Part shown: in pieces, positions 9,228 to 17,348 of the stretch
How the letters are laid out: the number at the start of each line of letters is the position of its first letter
How positions within the stretch are numbered: the first letter of the stretch is position 1
From: Mycobacteroides immunogenum
GTDB taxonomy: Bacteria > Actinomycetota > Actinomycetes > Mycobacteriales > Mycobacteriaceae
Direction of reading: 5' to 3'
Assembly: GCF_001605725.1 (NCBI RefSeq)
Contig: NZ_CP011530.1
Span: forward strand, 4,278,001 to 4,342,000
Length of the DNA: 64,000 bases
Position numbers and translations under genes: made by a program
The notes under the pieces: generated by a model
What the model saw: only the letters and a program-made list of their open reading frames with translations
The model's database searches: none
What the model was told of the DNA's origin: nothing

Positions 9228-10699
9228 GCTTGGGTGGCCGATGTCGACGGGTTGATTGCCAAACCGGTCTTGTCCGGCGGCATTCCGTCATGGACGACCA
9301 GTGCGTCTTCCTTACTCAGCCGCGGCCCAGGGGGCAGCAGCCCGATGATCGGCCAGGGAGCCGGCACGGGTTCGACGTTGAGCCCCAAGGCTTTTGCAGC
9401 CTCCAGACCACCAATGCCGAAGCGCACGCCGGTGTCGAGAATGAGGTACAGCGACTCCGCGCGACCGGTATCGCCACCCAGACCGGTGGACCGCACGAAG
9501 GCACTGCGGGCCGGCGGGATGTACGCCGAGTCGACGTTGGGGCCTTCCTTATCGGCCTGCGCCAGCACCACCGGCACCTGATCGGTCTTCAAGGGCAGCG
9601 AGCTACCTATCAACAACTTGGTGGCGGCGTGCTCCTGCGTCTTCTCCTGGCCCGGCTTCCAGCTGCTGCACAGCACCGACTTCTCCGGCACGTCCACGAT
9701 CTTTCCGGCACGGTCCGGGAAGGTCTGGACCGCAAGCAGATTGAGGCTGGGATGCCCCGCGATCACATCTGGCGCCACGGTGACGATGTCCTGGGCACCC
9801 TGGGAATCGGAGAATCGGATCAGGTCGGCGGTGACCTCGTTGATGCGTTGCACGCCGCCCGCGAGCACCACGTAGTACTCGGCGGAGTCCGCCCGGCTCA
9901 TCTTGATGACGGACCCGACACGAACGCCCGCGGTGGTGATGGGCGAGGCCGCACCGGCGTCCGGGATGGGCGGCGGCGCAATGGCCGGCACCTCGGGGAT
10001 GGCGTTGAGCACATTCATCGAAATCGGCCGGGCCGTGACGCCCTCCAGCCGCAGCGCGCGGGTGACCGCGGGATTCGTCATGTCGACCGCCGCCCGCTTG
10101 CCGTCATACAGCAGGTACATCTGGCTGTTCACGGTCACCAGGGCGTAGCGGTCCTTCGGCATCTCCTCGTTGCCGTTCTCCAAGGTCACCTTGCCTGCGA
10201 TCACGGTGGTGGTGACGGTGGAGCTGGGCGGGGGTGTCGCGACATCGCACACCGTCCAGACGGTGTCGTCACCAGTCAAGGCGCCGGGAATCGAGGCCGG
10301 GGCGCCCGGAATGCCGACCAGCGGCCCACGGCGCGCCTTGGCCAGCTCCGAGTCCTTGACCGGCTTGGGGTTCTCGTTGTTCCCGGAGATCAACCGCGCC
10401 GAGGCCAGATTGAGCGCCGGATGCAGCGTGTCCTGGATCCGGACGTAGACCGCACCGGTGTCCTTGCCCATGACGATGGGCTGATCACCCAGCGGCATGT
10501 TGGGCCGGAAGAACGCCAGGATCGCGCACCCGGCGACCACGACCGTTGCCAGCACAATGCCGACCACCAGTGAGCTGGACTGCGACCGCATCGGGTCGTG
10601 GATCATCCGGACGTCGCGGCGAACCAGTGCGTGCTCCATACGCCGCACCAGGAACCGGTACCCGCTGACCTGCAGCCGGGTTGTCGGTTGTCGCGCCAT
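9218..10699 (-). CDS. eccB4: EccB4, ESX-4 core component
   Basis: A 493-residue protein with a short basic cytosolic N-terminus starting MARQPTTRLQVSGYRFLVRR, the conserved EccB opening, one membrane helix at about residues 42-64 and a large periplasmic part with the repeated R-type and central domains of the family. The ATG at 10699 follows a GGAGG-rich leader. EccB4 contributes the periplasmic crown of the ESX-4 complex. It is convergent with mycP4 and divergent from eccE4 across 219 bp that must hold both promoters. Confidence 0.95.
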   Translation of the reverse strand: MARQPTTRLQVSGYRFLVRRMEHALVRRDVRMIHDPMRSQSSSLVVGIVLATVVVAGCAILAFFRPNMPLGDQPIVMGKDTGAVYVRIQDTLHPALNLASARLISGNNENPKPVKDSELAKARRGPLVGIPGAPASIPGALTGDDTVWTVCDVATPPPSSTVTTTVIAGKVTLENGNEEMPKDRYALVTVNSQMYLLYDGKRAAVDMTNPAVTRALRLEGVTARPISMNVLNAIPEVPAIAPPPIPDAGAASPITTAGVRVGSVIKMSRADSAEYYVVLAGGVQRINEVTADLIRFSDSQGAQDIVTVAPDVIAGHPSLNLLAVQTFPDRAGKIVDVPEKSVLCSSWKPGQEKTQEHAATKLLIGSSLPLKTDQVPVVLAQADKEGPNVDSAYIPPARSAFVRSTGLGGDTGRAESLYLILDTGVRFGIGGLEAAKALGLNVEPVPAPWPIIGLLPPGPRLSKEDALVVHDGMPPDKTGLAINPSTSATQAPS

Positions 10700-10918
10700 C
10701 GTCCCCCCTCCAGGAAATACTGCGAAACGTGAATCTATGACCTAGCGATGCCTCTAGGCCGGCCCCCAGATCTTGTTAGATCCTACGTACCGGCCACACG
10801 GCCATGCAGCCTATTGCAATACTGGGCAACCACGATAGGTTGCGGGTGACGGCCGAAATGACCGGACAGGTCGTGCGGCGATATCCACCGCTGTTACGGC
10901 GGCACAGAAGGGGGAAAG

Positions 10919-12553
10919 GTGACCTCGAGCGGGGCGGCTCCGGAACAGGTACGTCGGGCGACGATGCCGATCCAGATCATGGTGATCTCGCAGTTGCTGG
11001 TGCTTGCCGCGGTGCTGGTTTCCTTGCTGTTCGGCTGGCCATGGTGGGCTGCGCTCTTGATCGCGATCGTGTCACTGGCGCTCGTGCTCGGCAGGTGGGG
11101 CGGCCAAACCGTCAGGCATTGGGCAGTTACCGGATTCAAGTATCTGACGGGCCGTACCTATCGCAGCTCGGGCAGCATCGCCGACACCGCCAGCGGCCAG
11201 GACAGCTGGACGGGCACCCGTTGGGAGAACGGCAAACTCATCACCGTCCTGGAGATCAGCGCGACCCAGCTTCATCCGTCGGTCATCACCCCCGATCACT
11301 GCGCCACCGACTCGTTGGTGCCACTGCGCGTGCTCCGGGAGTGCATGCACCAGAACGACATCGAGCTGGAAAGTATCGATGTCATCAGCAACGGTCAGCG
11401 CACCTCGCAGGGCACCGTATTGCGGGGCGGCTACGACCGGCTGGTGGGTCCCCTGCCCGCCGTCGCGATCCGCACGGTCTGGGTGGTGCTCAGATTCGAC
11501 CCGGGCGCAAACGTCGACGCCGTGTTCCGCCGTGGCGGCGGCAGGCGCGGCGCGGAACGATGCGCCGTCATCGCCACGGCACGTGTGCGGCGCGCCCTGG
11601 CGACCGCCCACTGCGGCAGCACCATCCTGCAGGCCGGCCAGATCCACCGCATCAGCGCCGAAATGCTGCGCCAGTACGCGGGTGCGCCCATGCATGAGGA
11701 CTGGAGCGGACTCACGCTGATCGACTCCTACAACGTGGCCATGGGCATCGATCCCTGGTACATCACCGACGCCACCCTGACCGGATTGTGGGCCCGGCCC
11801 ACGCTGGAAACCAGCGTTACCGTCCGTCTGCGCCCGGCCACCAAGGGCCGCACATCGGTGGGCGCGCTGGTGCGGTGGGCCACCGACGAGCAGCTCCCGG
11901 TGCGCCGTTCCACCGGCATGACCTCGCTCAACGGCAGTCAGCGCGACGCGTTCTTCGCTGGACTGCCGGTGGGTGCCATCGGGTTGGAGTACCTGACCCG
12001 AAGCATCGAAATGAGCAACGAGGAGCTCGACGGCATTCACCTACCCACATCGGGCTGTGGCCAGTTGATCGGATCTGACATGTCCGGCCGCGCCATCGCG
12101 ACCCGACTGTCCGGGCAAGGTGTGCACACCGTGGTGGTGCGCGCCGAACTGTATGTGTGCCAGCAGGTGGTGCTGCGGTCGGTCGCGATCGGCGCCCTCG
12201 TCGTCGTCTACACCGACCGGCCCCACATGTGGGATGTCATGGTGACCTCGATCGGCGATGCCAATCGCATCCAATTCGCCAGTGGCCCTGGCTTCATCGA
12301 TCCCCGATGCACCCTGGCGGTGGTGGACGGGATGCAGCCGACCGCGCTGCCCAGTAACTGCACGGCACTGCACATCATCAGCAGTGAGTATGACGCGTTG
12401 CCGGCGCGGCCCGACGTCATCATCGATCAGCCCAACGGATACGGCGATCACATTCTGCTGACCGCCGGCGGCGAGACCATCCAGGTCCGCCTGGTCACCG
12501 TGAGCGATGAGCTGGCCTACCTGGGCCGGCCCATACAGGCCTTCTCGCAGTAG
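10919..12553 (+). CDS. eccE4: EccE4, ESX-4 membrane component
   Basis: A 544-residue protein with two N-terminal membrane helices (about residues 18-37 and 40-58; QIMVISQLLVLAAVLVSLLF then the WPWWAALLIAIVSLALVL segment) followed by a soluble EccE domain. The GTG at 10919 has AAGGGGG a few bases upstream; an ATG 15 codons later is an alternative. EccE sits at the periphery of the ESX membrane complex. It is missing from the M. tuberculosis ESX-4 locus but present in M. abscessus-type loci, where it is reported to be required for ESX-4 function. Its presence makes this locus structurally complete (EccB, C, D, E, MycP). Confidence 0.92.
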   Translation: MTSSGAAPEQVRRATMPIQIMVISQLLVLAAVLVSLLFGWPWWAALLIAIVSLALVLGRWGGQTVRHWAVTGFKYLTGRTYRSSGSIADTASGQDSWTGTRWENGKLITVLEISATQLHPSVITPDHCATDSLVPLRVLRECMHQNDIELESIDVISNGQRTSQGTVLRGGYDRLVGPLPAVAIRTVWVVLRFDPGANVDAVFRRGGGRRGAERCAVIATARVRRALATAHCGSTILQAGQIHRISAEMLRQYAGAPMHEDWSGLTLIDSYNVAMGIDPWYITDATLTGLWARPTLETSVTVRLRPATKGRTSVGALVRWATDEQLPVRRSTGMTSLNGSQRDAFFAGLPVGAIGLEYLTRSIEMSNEELDGIHLPTSGCGQLIGSDMSGRAIATRLSGQGVHTVVVRAELYVCQQVVLRSVAIGALVVVYTDRPHMWDVMVTSIGDANRIQFASGPGFIDPRCTLAVVDGMQPTALPSNCTALHIISSEYDALPARPDVIIDQPNGYGDHILLTAGGETIQVRLVTVSDELAYLGRPIQAFSQ

Positions 12554-12563
12554 CACTTTCGCG

Positions 12564-13118
12564 CTACGGCTCGTCGCGCAGACGCTCCCGATAGGCGGCG
12601 ACATGCTGCCTGTTGCCGCAGTTTCCGGTATCGCAGAATATGCGAGATCGGTTGCGGGACAGATCAATCAGGACGGCATCGCAGTCCGGTGCGGCGCAGG
12701 TCTTCAGCCGCCGCTGCTCCCCGGTGCGCACCAGATCCGCGAACACCATGGCCGTCTCGGCACCCAAACGGTCCGCCAGCGGCGCATCGCTGGGGGCCAT
12801 ATGCAGGTGCCAATCGGGCTCCTCGACATGACGGGTCAGCCATGGAGAGGCATGGGTATCCGCCAGCAAGGCATTGACCTGCCGGACCACGTACTCCTCG
12901 TCGTTGATATGCGCCCAGATATCGCCCAGGCGCACCCGCAGCGCCTTGACGGCCGCCAGCTCGGCGTCGTCACCGTCGCGCCTGCCCGTCCAGCCGTATT
13001 GATCCAGCAGTACCGGCAGCGCCGACGCGTCCGGGAGTAGCTCCCGGCCATTGCGGCCGGTGTTGATCAGCGCGGCCGCCGACCGCAAGCCCTGCTCCGT
13101 GTCATGAGTAAAAAGCAT
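12564..13118 (-). CDS. CGNR zinc-finger protein (putative stress-responsive regulator)
   Basis: A 184-residue protein: an N-terminal helical ABATE-type domain (residues ~1-130) and a C-terminal CGNR zinc finger with four cysteines in CAAPDC...FCDTGNCGNR near residues 140-168. Proteins of this family are thought to be DNA-binding regulators. The ATG at 13118 is divergent from the EamA transporter gene 72 bp away. A 16-bp inverted repeat places one arm inside its first codons and the other just before the transporter, which suggests it regulates itself and the transporter. The regulatory role is inference. Confidence 0.85.
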   Translation of the reverse strand: MLFTHDTEQGLRSAAALINTGRNGRELLPDASALPVLLDQYGWTGRRDGDDAELAAVKALRVRLGDIWAHINDEEYVVRQVNALLADTHASPWLTRHVEEPDWHLHMAPSDAPLADRLGAETAMVFADLVRTGEQRRLKTCAAPDCDAVLIDLSRNRSRIFCDTGNCGNRQHVAAYRERLRDEP

Positions 13119-13179
13119 TTGACACCTGTCATCCTTCGCCTATACCGTCATGACCGTATTTGATTTTACTCATGACACG
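13098..13179. promoter_or_regulatory. Divergent promoter region with 16-bp perfect inverted repeat
   Basis: CGTGTCATGAGTAAAA at 13098-13113 is the exact reverse complement of TTTTACTCATGACACG at 13164-13179. Between them lies a palindromic GTCATGAC at 13147-13154 and a TATA-like element near 13141. The left arm is in codons 2-7 of the CGNR gene and the right arm ends 11 bases before the EamA start. The layout fits operators for a regulator acting on both genes. Confidence 0.6.
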
Positions 13180-13190
13180 CGGGAGGTGCG

Positions 13191-14243
13191 GTGAACGACA
13201 GGGCCAATTTCCGGGCAGGCGTGATCCTCGCCCTCGTCTCCGCTGCGGCCTTCGGATTTTCCGGCCCCTTCGCCAAGTCGCTGATGGCGGCGGGCTGGTC
13301 ACTGACGGCCGTGGTCACCGCACGCCTGGCGACCGGCGCCGTGGTCATGGTCGTGTCCGCCTGCATCGTGGCACCCGGATGGTTCTCCGAGGCCCGGCGC
13401 CACGCCAAAGTCGTTGTCCTCTACGGAATCATTCCCATCGCCGGTGCCCAGTTCTGCTACTTCGGCGCGGTCCAGCACATGTCAGTCGGAGTGGCGATGC
13501 TGCTGGAGTTCCTGAGCCCCATCCTGGTGATCGCCTGGACGTGGCTGATCACGCGGCAACGCCCGCACACCCGGGTACTCGCCGGGGCAACCCTGGCCTT
13601 GTTGGGAATGCTGTTGGTGCTCAACATCTTCAGCGGAGCGCGCGTAGAGCCCGCCGGGATCGCCTGGGGCCTGGGCGCAGCAGTATGCGCCGCGTACTAC
13701 TTCATCTCCTCGCACCGGGCGGGCAGCAAGACCGAAGAGCTGCGACCCATCACACTGACCACCAGCGGGCTTCTGGTAGCGACGGCCACCGTAGTGGGCT
13801 TCGGGCTTACCGGGATCATGCCGATGACCTTCTCTACCCACAACGTGCATGTAGCGGGGTGGAACGCACCGGTTTATGTCCCCATCCTGGTTCTCGGAGT
13901 GATCACCACCGCGATCGCCTACATCACCGGTATCGCCGCCATCGCCCGGCTCAAGCCGAGTTACGCGTCGTTGATCGCCCTCACCGAAGTGCTGTGCGCG
14001 GTCATCGCGGGCTGGGTACTACTCGGCGAAACCATCGCACCCATCCAGTACGCCGGGGCCGCAGTCATTCTCGCGGGACTGGTACTCGCGCATCGGGGCG
14101 CGGGCTCCCCCGCGGAGCCCGAATCCAGCACAACTGGATTCACAGCTTCTCTACCTGCAGGATTGAAATCACATGGCGATGACAGCGAATTATCCGTAAT
14201 CTCAGTGTGTGACGCTACAACCGAATCCACGCCCAGCCAGTAA
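13191..14243 (+). CDS. EamA/DMT-family membrane transporter
   Basis: A 350-residue protein with ten hydrophobic helices in two EamA repeats (about residues 9-135 and 150-290), the drug/metabolite transporter fold. Members export amino acids, metabolites or drugs; the substrate here is unknown. The GTG at 13191 has GGGAGG seven bases upstream. The last ~45 residues are hydrophilic and overlap the first 35 bases of the downstream cutinase gene. It is divergent from the CGNR regulator and shares its operator-like repeat. The N-terminal half shows the usual 'FGFSGPFAK' type first helix. Confidence 0.9.
   Translation: MNDRANFRAGVILALVSAAAFGFSGPFAKSLMAAGWSLTAVVTARLATGAVVMVVSACIVAPGWFSEARRHAKVVVLYGIIPIAGAQFCYFGAVQHMSVGVAMLLEFLSPILVIAWTWLITRQRPHTRVLAGATLALLGMLLVLNIFSGARVEPAGIAWGLGAAVCAAYYFISSHRAGSKTEELRPITLTTSGLLVATATVVGFGLTGIMPMTFSTHNVHVAGWNAPVYVPILVLGVITTAIAYITGIAAIARLKPSYASLIALTEVLCAVIAGWVLLGETIAPIQYAGAAVILAGLVLAHRGAGSPAEPESSTTGFTASLPAGLKSHGDDSELSVISVCDATTESTPSQ
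14197..14202 (+). promoter_or_regulatory. -10 element (TAATCT) of a leaderless promoter, cutinase 1
   Basis: TAATCT (TANNNT) lies exactly six bases before the GTG at 14209, placing the transcription start at or next to the first base of the start codon. No ribosome binding site is present. Confidence 0.55.
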
Positions 14244-14895
14244 GTTGCTCACCGCCGCCGCCCGCGCGGCGGTTGTTTCGGTTGCGGCCATCATGCTGAC
14301 CACGGGGCTGGCTGTCGTCATCCCCGCCACCGCGTCGGCGGCCTGCCCCAACGTCGAGGTTTCCTTCGCACGTGGCCGGAGCCAACCGCCCGGCCTGGGC
14401 AACATCGGCGACGCATTCGTCAGCGCACTGCGCAATCGGGTGAAGAACCTCAGTGTCTACGCGGTGCGCTATGACGCCAACACCGATGTCGGCGGGGGCG
14501 CCAATGACCTGAGCGCACACCTGCAGGAGACCGCCAACAACTGTCCCGATACCAAGCTCGTCGTCGGCGGCTACTCGTTGGGCGCGGGCGTTGTCGACAC
14601 CGCGCTGGGAGTGCCCGGACCGGTACAGATCGGCAACCTCTTCTCCTTCGACAACCCGGTACCGCCGGAGGTGGGTGACCACATCCGCGCGATCGTGACG
14701 TTCGGCAACATCGTGAATCGCTTTGCCCCCGTTCAGAGTCTGGCCGGTGCGTACGGCGACCGGGTATTGGATCTGTGCAACGACGGCGACCCGGTATGCA
14801 TGGACGGCAACCAGGACACCTGGAAGTCCCACACCTCGTACCCGGCCGCGCTGATCAATCAGGCCGCCGACTTCGCGGCCGCCAGAGTCAACTAG
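14209..14895 (+). CDS. Cutinase-family esterase 1 (Cut3/Cut4-like)
   Basis: A 228-residue secreted alpha/beta hydrolase. A signal peptide runs to about residue 44 (…PATASA|ACPNVEV). The nucleophile elbow GGYSLGAGV, the Asp in LCNDGDPVC and the His in SHTSYP form the catalytic triad, and paired cysteines are conserved. Mycobacterial cutinase-like proteins hydrolyse esters and lipids at the cell surface. It is the first of three related genes beside ESX-4, in the place of cut3-cut4 (Rv3451-Rv3452) in M. tuberculosis. The GTG start overlaps the EamA gene by 35 bases and has a leaderless-type -10, which supports this start. Confidence 0.93.
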   Translation: MTLQPNPRPASKLLTAAARAAVVSVAAIMLTTGLAVVIPATASAACPNVEVSFARGRSQPPGLGNIGDAFVSALRNRVKNLSVYAVRYDANTDVGGGANDLSAHLQETANNCPDTKLVVGGYSLGAGVVDTALGVPGPVQIGNLFSFDNPVPPEVGDHIRAIVTFGNIVNRFAPVQSLAGAYGDRVLDLCNDGDPVCMDGNQDTWKSHTSYPAALINQAADFAAARVN

Positions 14896-14898
14896 CCT
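14893..14898 (+). promoter_or_regulatory. -10 element (TAGCCT) of a possible leaderless promoter, epoxide hydrolase
   Basis: TAGCCT overlaps the TAG stop codon of the upstream cutinase and is seven bases before the GTG at 14906. There is no ribosome binding site in this 10-base gap. Confidence 0.45.
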
Positions 14899-14905
14899 CG
14901 CCCGG

Positions 14906-15895
14906 GTGACTGCCCCTCAGATCACCCATCGTCAGCTGTCGGTCAATGGAATCGACATGCACGTGGCCGAGCAGGGTCAGGGTCCGGCAGTGGTGCTGTG
15001 CCACGGCTTTCCCGGCCTCTGGTACACATGGCGACACCAACTGGCCGCCCTGTCCGCGGCCGGATACCGGGCCATCGCGCCGGATATGCGCGGCTACGGA
15101 CATACGACCGCACCACGCGATATCACCGCGTACGACCGTGCCTCCACCGTCGGTGATCTGGTCGGCCTGCTGGATGCCCTGGATCTGCGGGACGCGGTGT
15201 TCTGCGGGCATGATTTCGGGGCACATCTGGTGTGGGACATGCCCGCCTGGGCCGGGGACAGGGTTCGCGCACTGTTCCAGCTGTCGGTGCCGCGGGCCCG
15301 TCGCCTTCCGGTGACACCGAGTGTCGGCTTCAACTACCTTGCCTCTCAGCACTTCACACATCTGGAGTACTTCCAGGAACCCGGCCTGGCCGAATCCGAA
15401 CTGGACGCGCAGCCAAAGATGTTCCTGGCCACGCTGTTCCATGCTTTGAGCGGAGCCAATCGCTACCTGGACTGCTGGAACCATCCCGCGCGGGTGGAGG
15501 GTAAGCGCAATGGATATCTGGACGTTCTGCCGAGCCCCCCTCCCCTGCCGTGGAATTGGCTTTCCGGACACGATCTCGACTACTACGCGGCCGAATTCGC
15601 GCGAACGGGATTCACCGGCGGCCTGAACTGGTATCGGGCAGAGGATCTGGTGTGGTCCCAGAACAAGGACCTGCACGACAAGCCCATCGAGGTCCCGGTG
15701 GCCTTCCTCGCCGGATCGGCCGACCCGGTGCTGGAGATACTCGGCCGCGACCCGATGGCCGCCATGGCAGACCTCGTGCCGGGCCTGCGATCGACCCAGA
15801 TCGTGCAGGGAGCCGGGCATTTTGTGCAGATGGAACGCCCCGACGTCGTCAACCGCGCGATGGTCGAGTTCCTCGATTCCCTCGCGCGCGGGTGA
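14906..15895 (+). CDS. Epoxide-hydrolase-like alpha/beta hydrolase
   Basis: A 329-residue cytosolic hydrolase with the epoxide hydrolase signature set: the oxyanion motif HGFP near residue 32, DMRGYG near 59, the nucleophile elbow GHDFGA with an Asp nucleophile near 104, and the catalytic His in GAGHFVQMERP near residue 305. An Asp nucleophile separates it from ordinary esterases, so conversion of epoxides to diols or a dehalogenase-like reaction is expected. It lies 10 bases after the first cutinase and before the second, an insertion not seen in the M. tuberculosis arrangement. Native substrate is unknown. Confidence 0.88.
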   Translation: MTAPQITHRQLSVNGIDMHVAEQGQGPAVVLCHGFPGLWYTWRHQLAALSAAGYRAIAPDMRGYGHTTAPRDITAYDRASTVGDLVGLLDALDLRDAVFCGHDFGAHLVWDMPAWAGDRVRALFQLSVPRARRLPVTPSVGFNYLASQHFTHLEYFQEPGLAESELDAQPKMFLATLFHALSGANRYLDCWNHPARVEGKRNGYLDVLPSPPPLPWNWLSGHDLDYYAAEFARTGFTGGLNWYRAEDLVWSQNKDLHDKPIEVPVAFLAGSADPVLEILGRDPMAAMADLVPGLRSTQIVQGAGHFVQMERPDVVNRAMVEFLDSLARG

Positions 15896-15940
15896 GAAGG
15901 GCCATACCGCACCGATATGACAACTAGGTTGACGTACCCG

Positions 15941-15946
15941 TAGCAT
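15941..15946 (+). promoter_or_regulatory. -10 element (TAGCAT) of a leaderless promoter, cutinase 2
   Basis: CCCGTAGCAT is followed after six bases by the GTG at 15953. The same CCCGTAGCAT-N6-GTG arrangement precedes cutinase 3. Confidence 0.6.
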
Positions 15947-15952
15947 TTGCCT

Positions 15953-16579
15953 GTGCTGACGTACTGTGCTGTTTCGCCCGCGAGTCCGGACCTTCGCCGG
16001 TGGGGATATCTGGCAGCCACCCTGCTCATGTTCCTGGGCCTAACGGTCGTATCGCAGCCGAGCTACGCGGCCGCCGATCCGTGTGCCGCTGTCGACGTCT
16101 CCTTTGCCCGGGGGCGCGACGAACCGGTCGGCCTCGGCCGGGTGGGCGACGCCTTCGTCGGTGCCCTCCAAAACCGGGTCAGCAACATGAACGTCTACCC
16201 CGTGAACTACAGCGCGGGCCTACTGTCCACCGGGGAAGGCGCAGATGACTTGCGCGGCCACCTGGTCGATGTCGCAAATTCATGCCCCAACACCAAGTTC
16301 GTGATCGGTGGCTACTCGATGGGCGCCACCGTGGTGGACGATGTCGCGGGCAGCCCGCCGCCCGAGGTCGCGGGCCGGATCAGGGGCATCGCAACATTCG
16401 GGAACATCGATCGCCGTGGTGGCGGCATGACGGGCCCGCTGGCCGGGCGGTGGATCGACCAGTGCAACCCCGGTGACCCAGTCTGTGACAGCGGCGGCCG
16501 CTCGTGGACCGCACACACGACGTACGAGCAGACCAACCTGCCCACACAGTCAGCGTCATTCGTGGCGGGCAAACTCTAA
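15953..16579 (+). CDS. Cutinase-family esterase 2
   Basis: A 208-residue secreted esterase closely related to its two neighbours. A signal peptide ends near residue 40 (…SYAAA|DPCAAVDV). Catalytic residues are Ser in GGYSMGATV, Asp in QCNPGDPVC and His in TAHTTYE. I choose GTG at 15953 over an in-frame TTG at 15947 because the -10 TAGCAT is exactly six bases ahead of the GTG. It is shorter than the other two copies, lacking part of the loop before the Asp. Likely acts on lipid or ester substrates in the cell envelope. Confidence 0.92.
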   Translation: MLTYCAVSPASPDLRRWGYLAATLLMFLGLTVVSQPSYAAADPCAAVDVSFARGRDEPVGLGRVGDAFVGALQNRVSNMNVYPVNYSAGLLSTGEGADDLRGHLVDVANSCPNTKFVIGGYSMGATVVDDVAGSPPPEVAGRIRGIATFGNIDRRGGGMTGPLAGRWIDQCNPGDPVCDSGGRSWTAHTTYEQTNLPTQSASFVAGKL

Positions 16580-16608
16580 GAAAGCGCACACGGGAACGCG
16601 TTGACCCG

Positions 16609-16614
16609 TAGCAT
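16609..16614 (+). promoter_or_regulatory. -10 element (TAGCAT) of a leaderless promoter, cutinase 3
   Basis: CCCGTAGCAT then six bases then the GTG at 16621, identical in layout to the promoter of cutinase 2. This suggests the promoter was duplicated together with the gene. Confidence 0.6.
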
Positions 16615-16620
16615 CATGGC

Positions 16621-17334
16621 GTGACCACGCATCAGCGGGGCACGAGGGTCGGCGTTGTCCTGAGTTACTTTGTTGCCCTGACGGTGCTCGCACTGTCCGC
16701 GGTGAATGTTGTCGGACTTGTCTATGCGGCACCTCACGCATCGGCGGATCCGTGTTCGGATGTCGATGTCTCGTTTGCGCGCGGGCGCAAGGAGCCAGTC
16801 GGTCTGGGCCGGGTCGGCGACGAATTCGTCGACTCCCTCACGCCACGCATCCAGGCCACCGGCGCATCCATGAACGTCTACCCCGTCAATTACGACGCAG
16901 GCATCTTCTCGGCCGGCGGCGGGGCCAACGACCTGAGCAATCACCTGCAATCTGTCGCGGCGAACTGCCCGCGGACCAAGTTCGTCATCGGCGGATACTC
17001 GATGGGCGCGGAGGTGATCGACACGATCATCGGTGTCCCGAATGTGGGCATCGGCTTCAACCGGCCACTGCCGCCCGCCGTAGGCGACCGTATATTCGCG
17101 ATCGCGACATTCGGCAACGCCACCCACCGAACCGGCGGCCCACTGAGTGGCATCGCGGGCGTATACGGTTCGCGGGCAATCGATCTGTGCAACCAGGGAG
17201 ATCCGATCTGCATGGCCGGGCCGAACAACAGCTGGGACGCTCACACGTCCTATGAACGCACCGGATTACCCGCCGAGGCAGCCGCCTTCGTCGCCTCGAA
17301 ACTCAACCGGCACGGTGAAAGCGAAGCCGAATAG
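16621..17334 (+). CDS. Cutinase-family esterase 3
   Basis: A 237-residue secreted esterase. The signal peptide ends near residue 42 (…PHASA|DPCSDVDV). Catalytic motifs are GGYSMGAEV (Ser), LCNQGDPIC (Asp) and DAHTSYE (His). The segment from DPC to the ARGR…EPVGLGRVGD block is nearly the same as in cutinase 2, which points to a recent tandem duplication. A short acidic tail follows the fold. It is 14 bases from the convergent lipoprotein gene. The GTG start is supported by the leaderless -10 directly upstream. Confidence 0.93.
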   Translation: MTTHQRGTRVGVVLSYFVALTVLALSAVNVVGLVYAAPHASADPCSDVDVSFARGRKEPVGLGRVGDEFVDSLTPRIQATGASMNVYPVNYDAGIFSAGGGANDLSNHLQSVAANCPRTKFVIGGYSMGAEVIDTIIGVPNVGIGFNRPLPPAVGDRIFAIATFGNATHRTGGPLSGIAGVYGSRAIDLCNQGDPICMAGPNNSWDAHTSYERTGLPAEAAAFVASKLNRHGESEAE

Positions 17335-17348
17335 TTCTCGGGCCGTGC

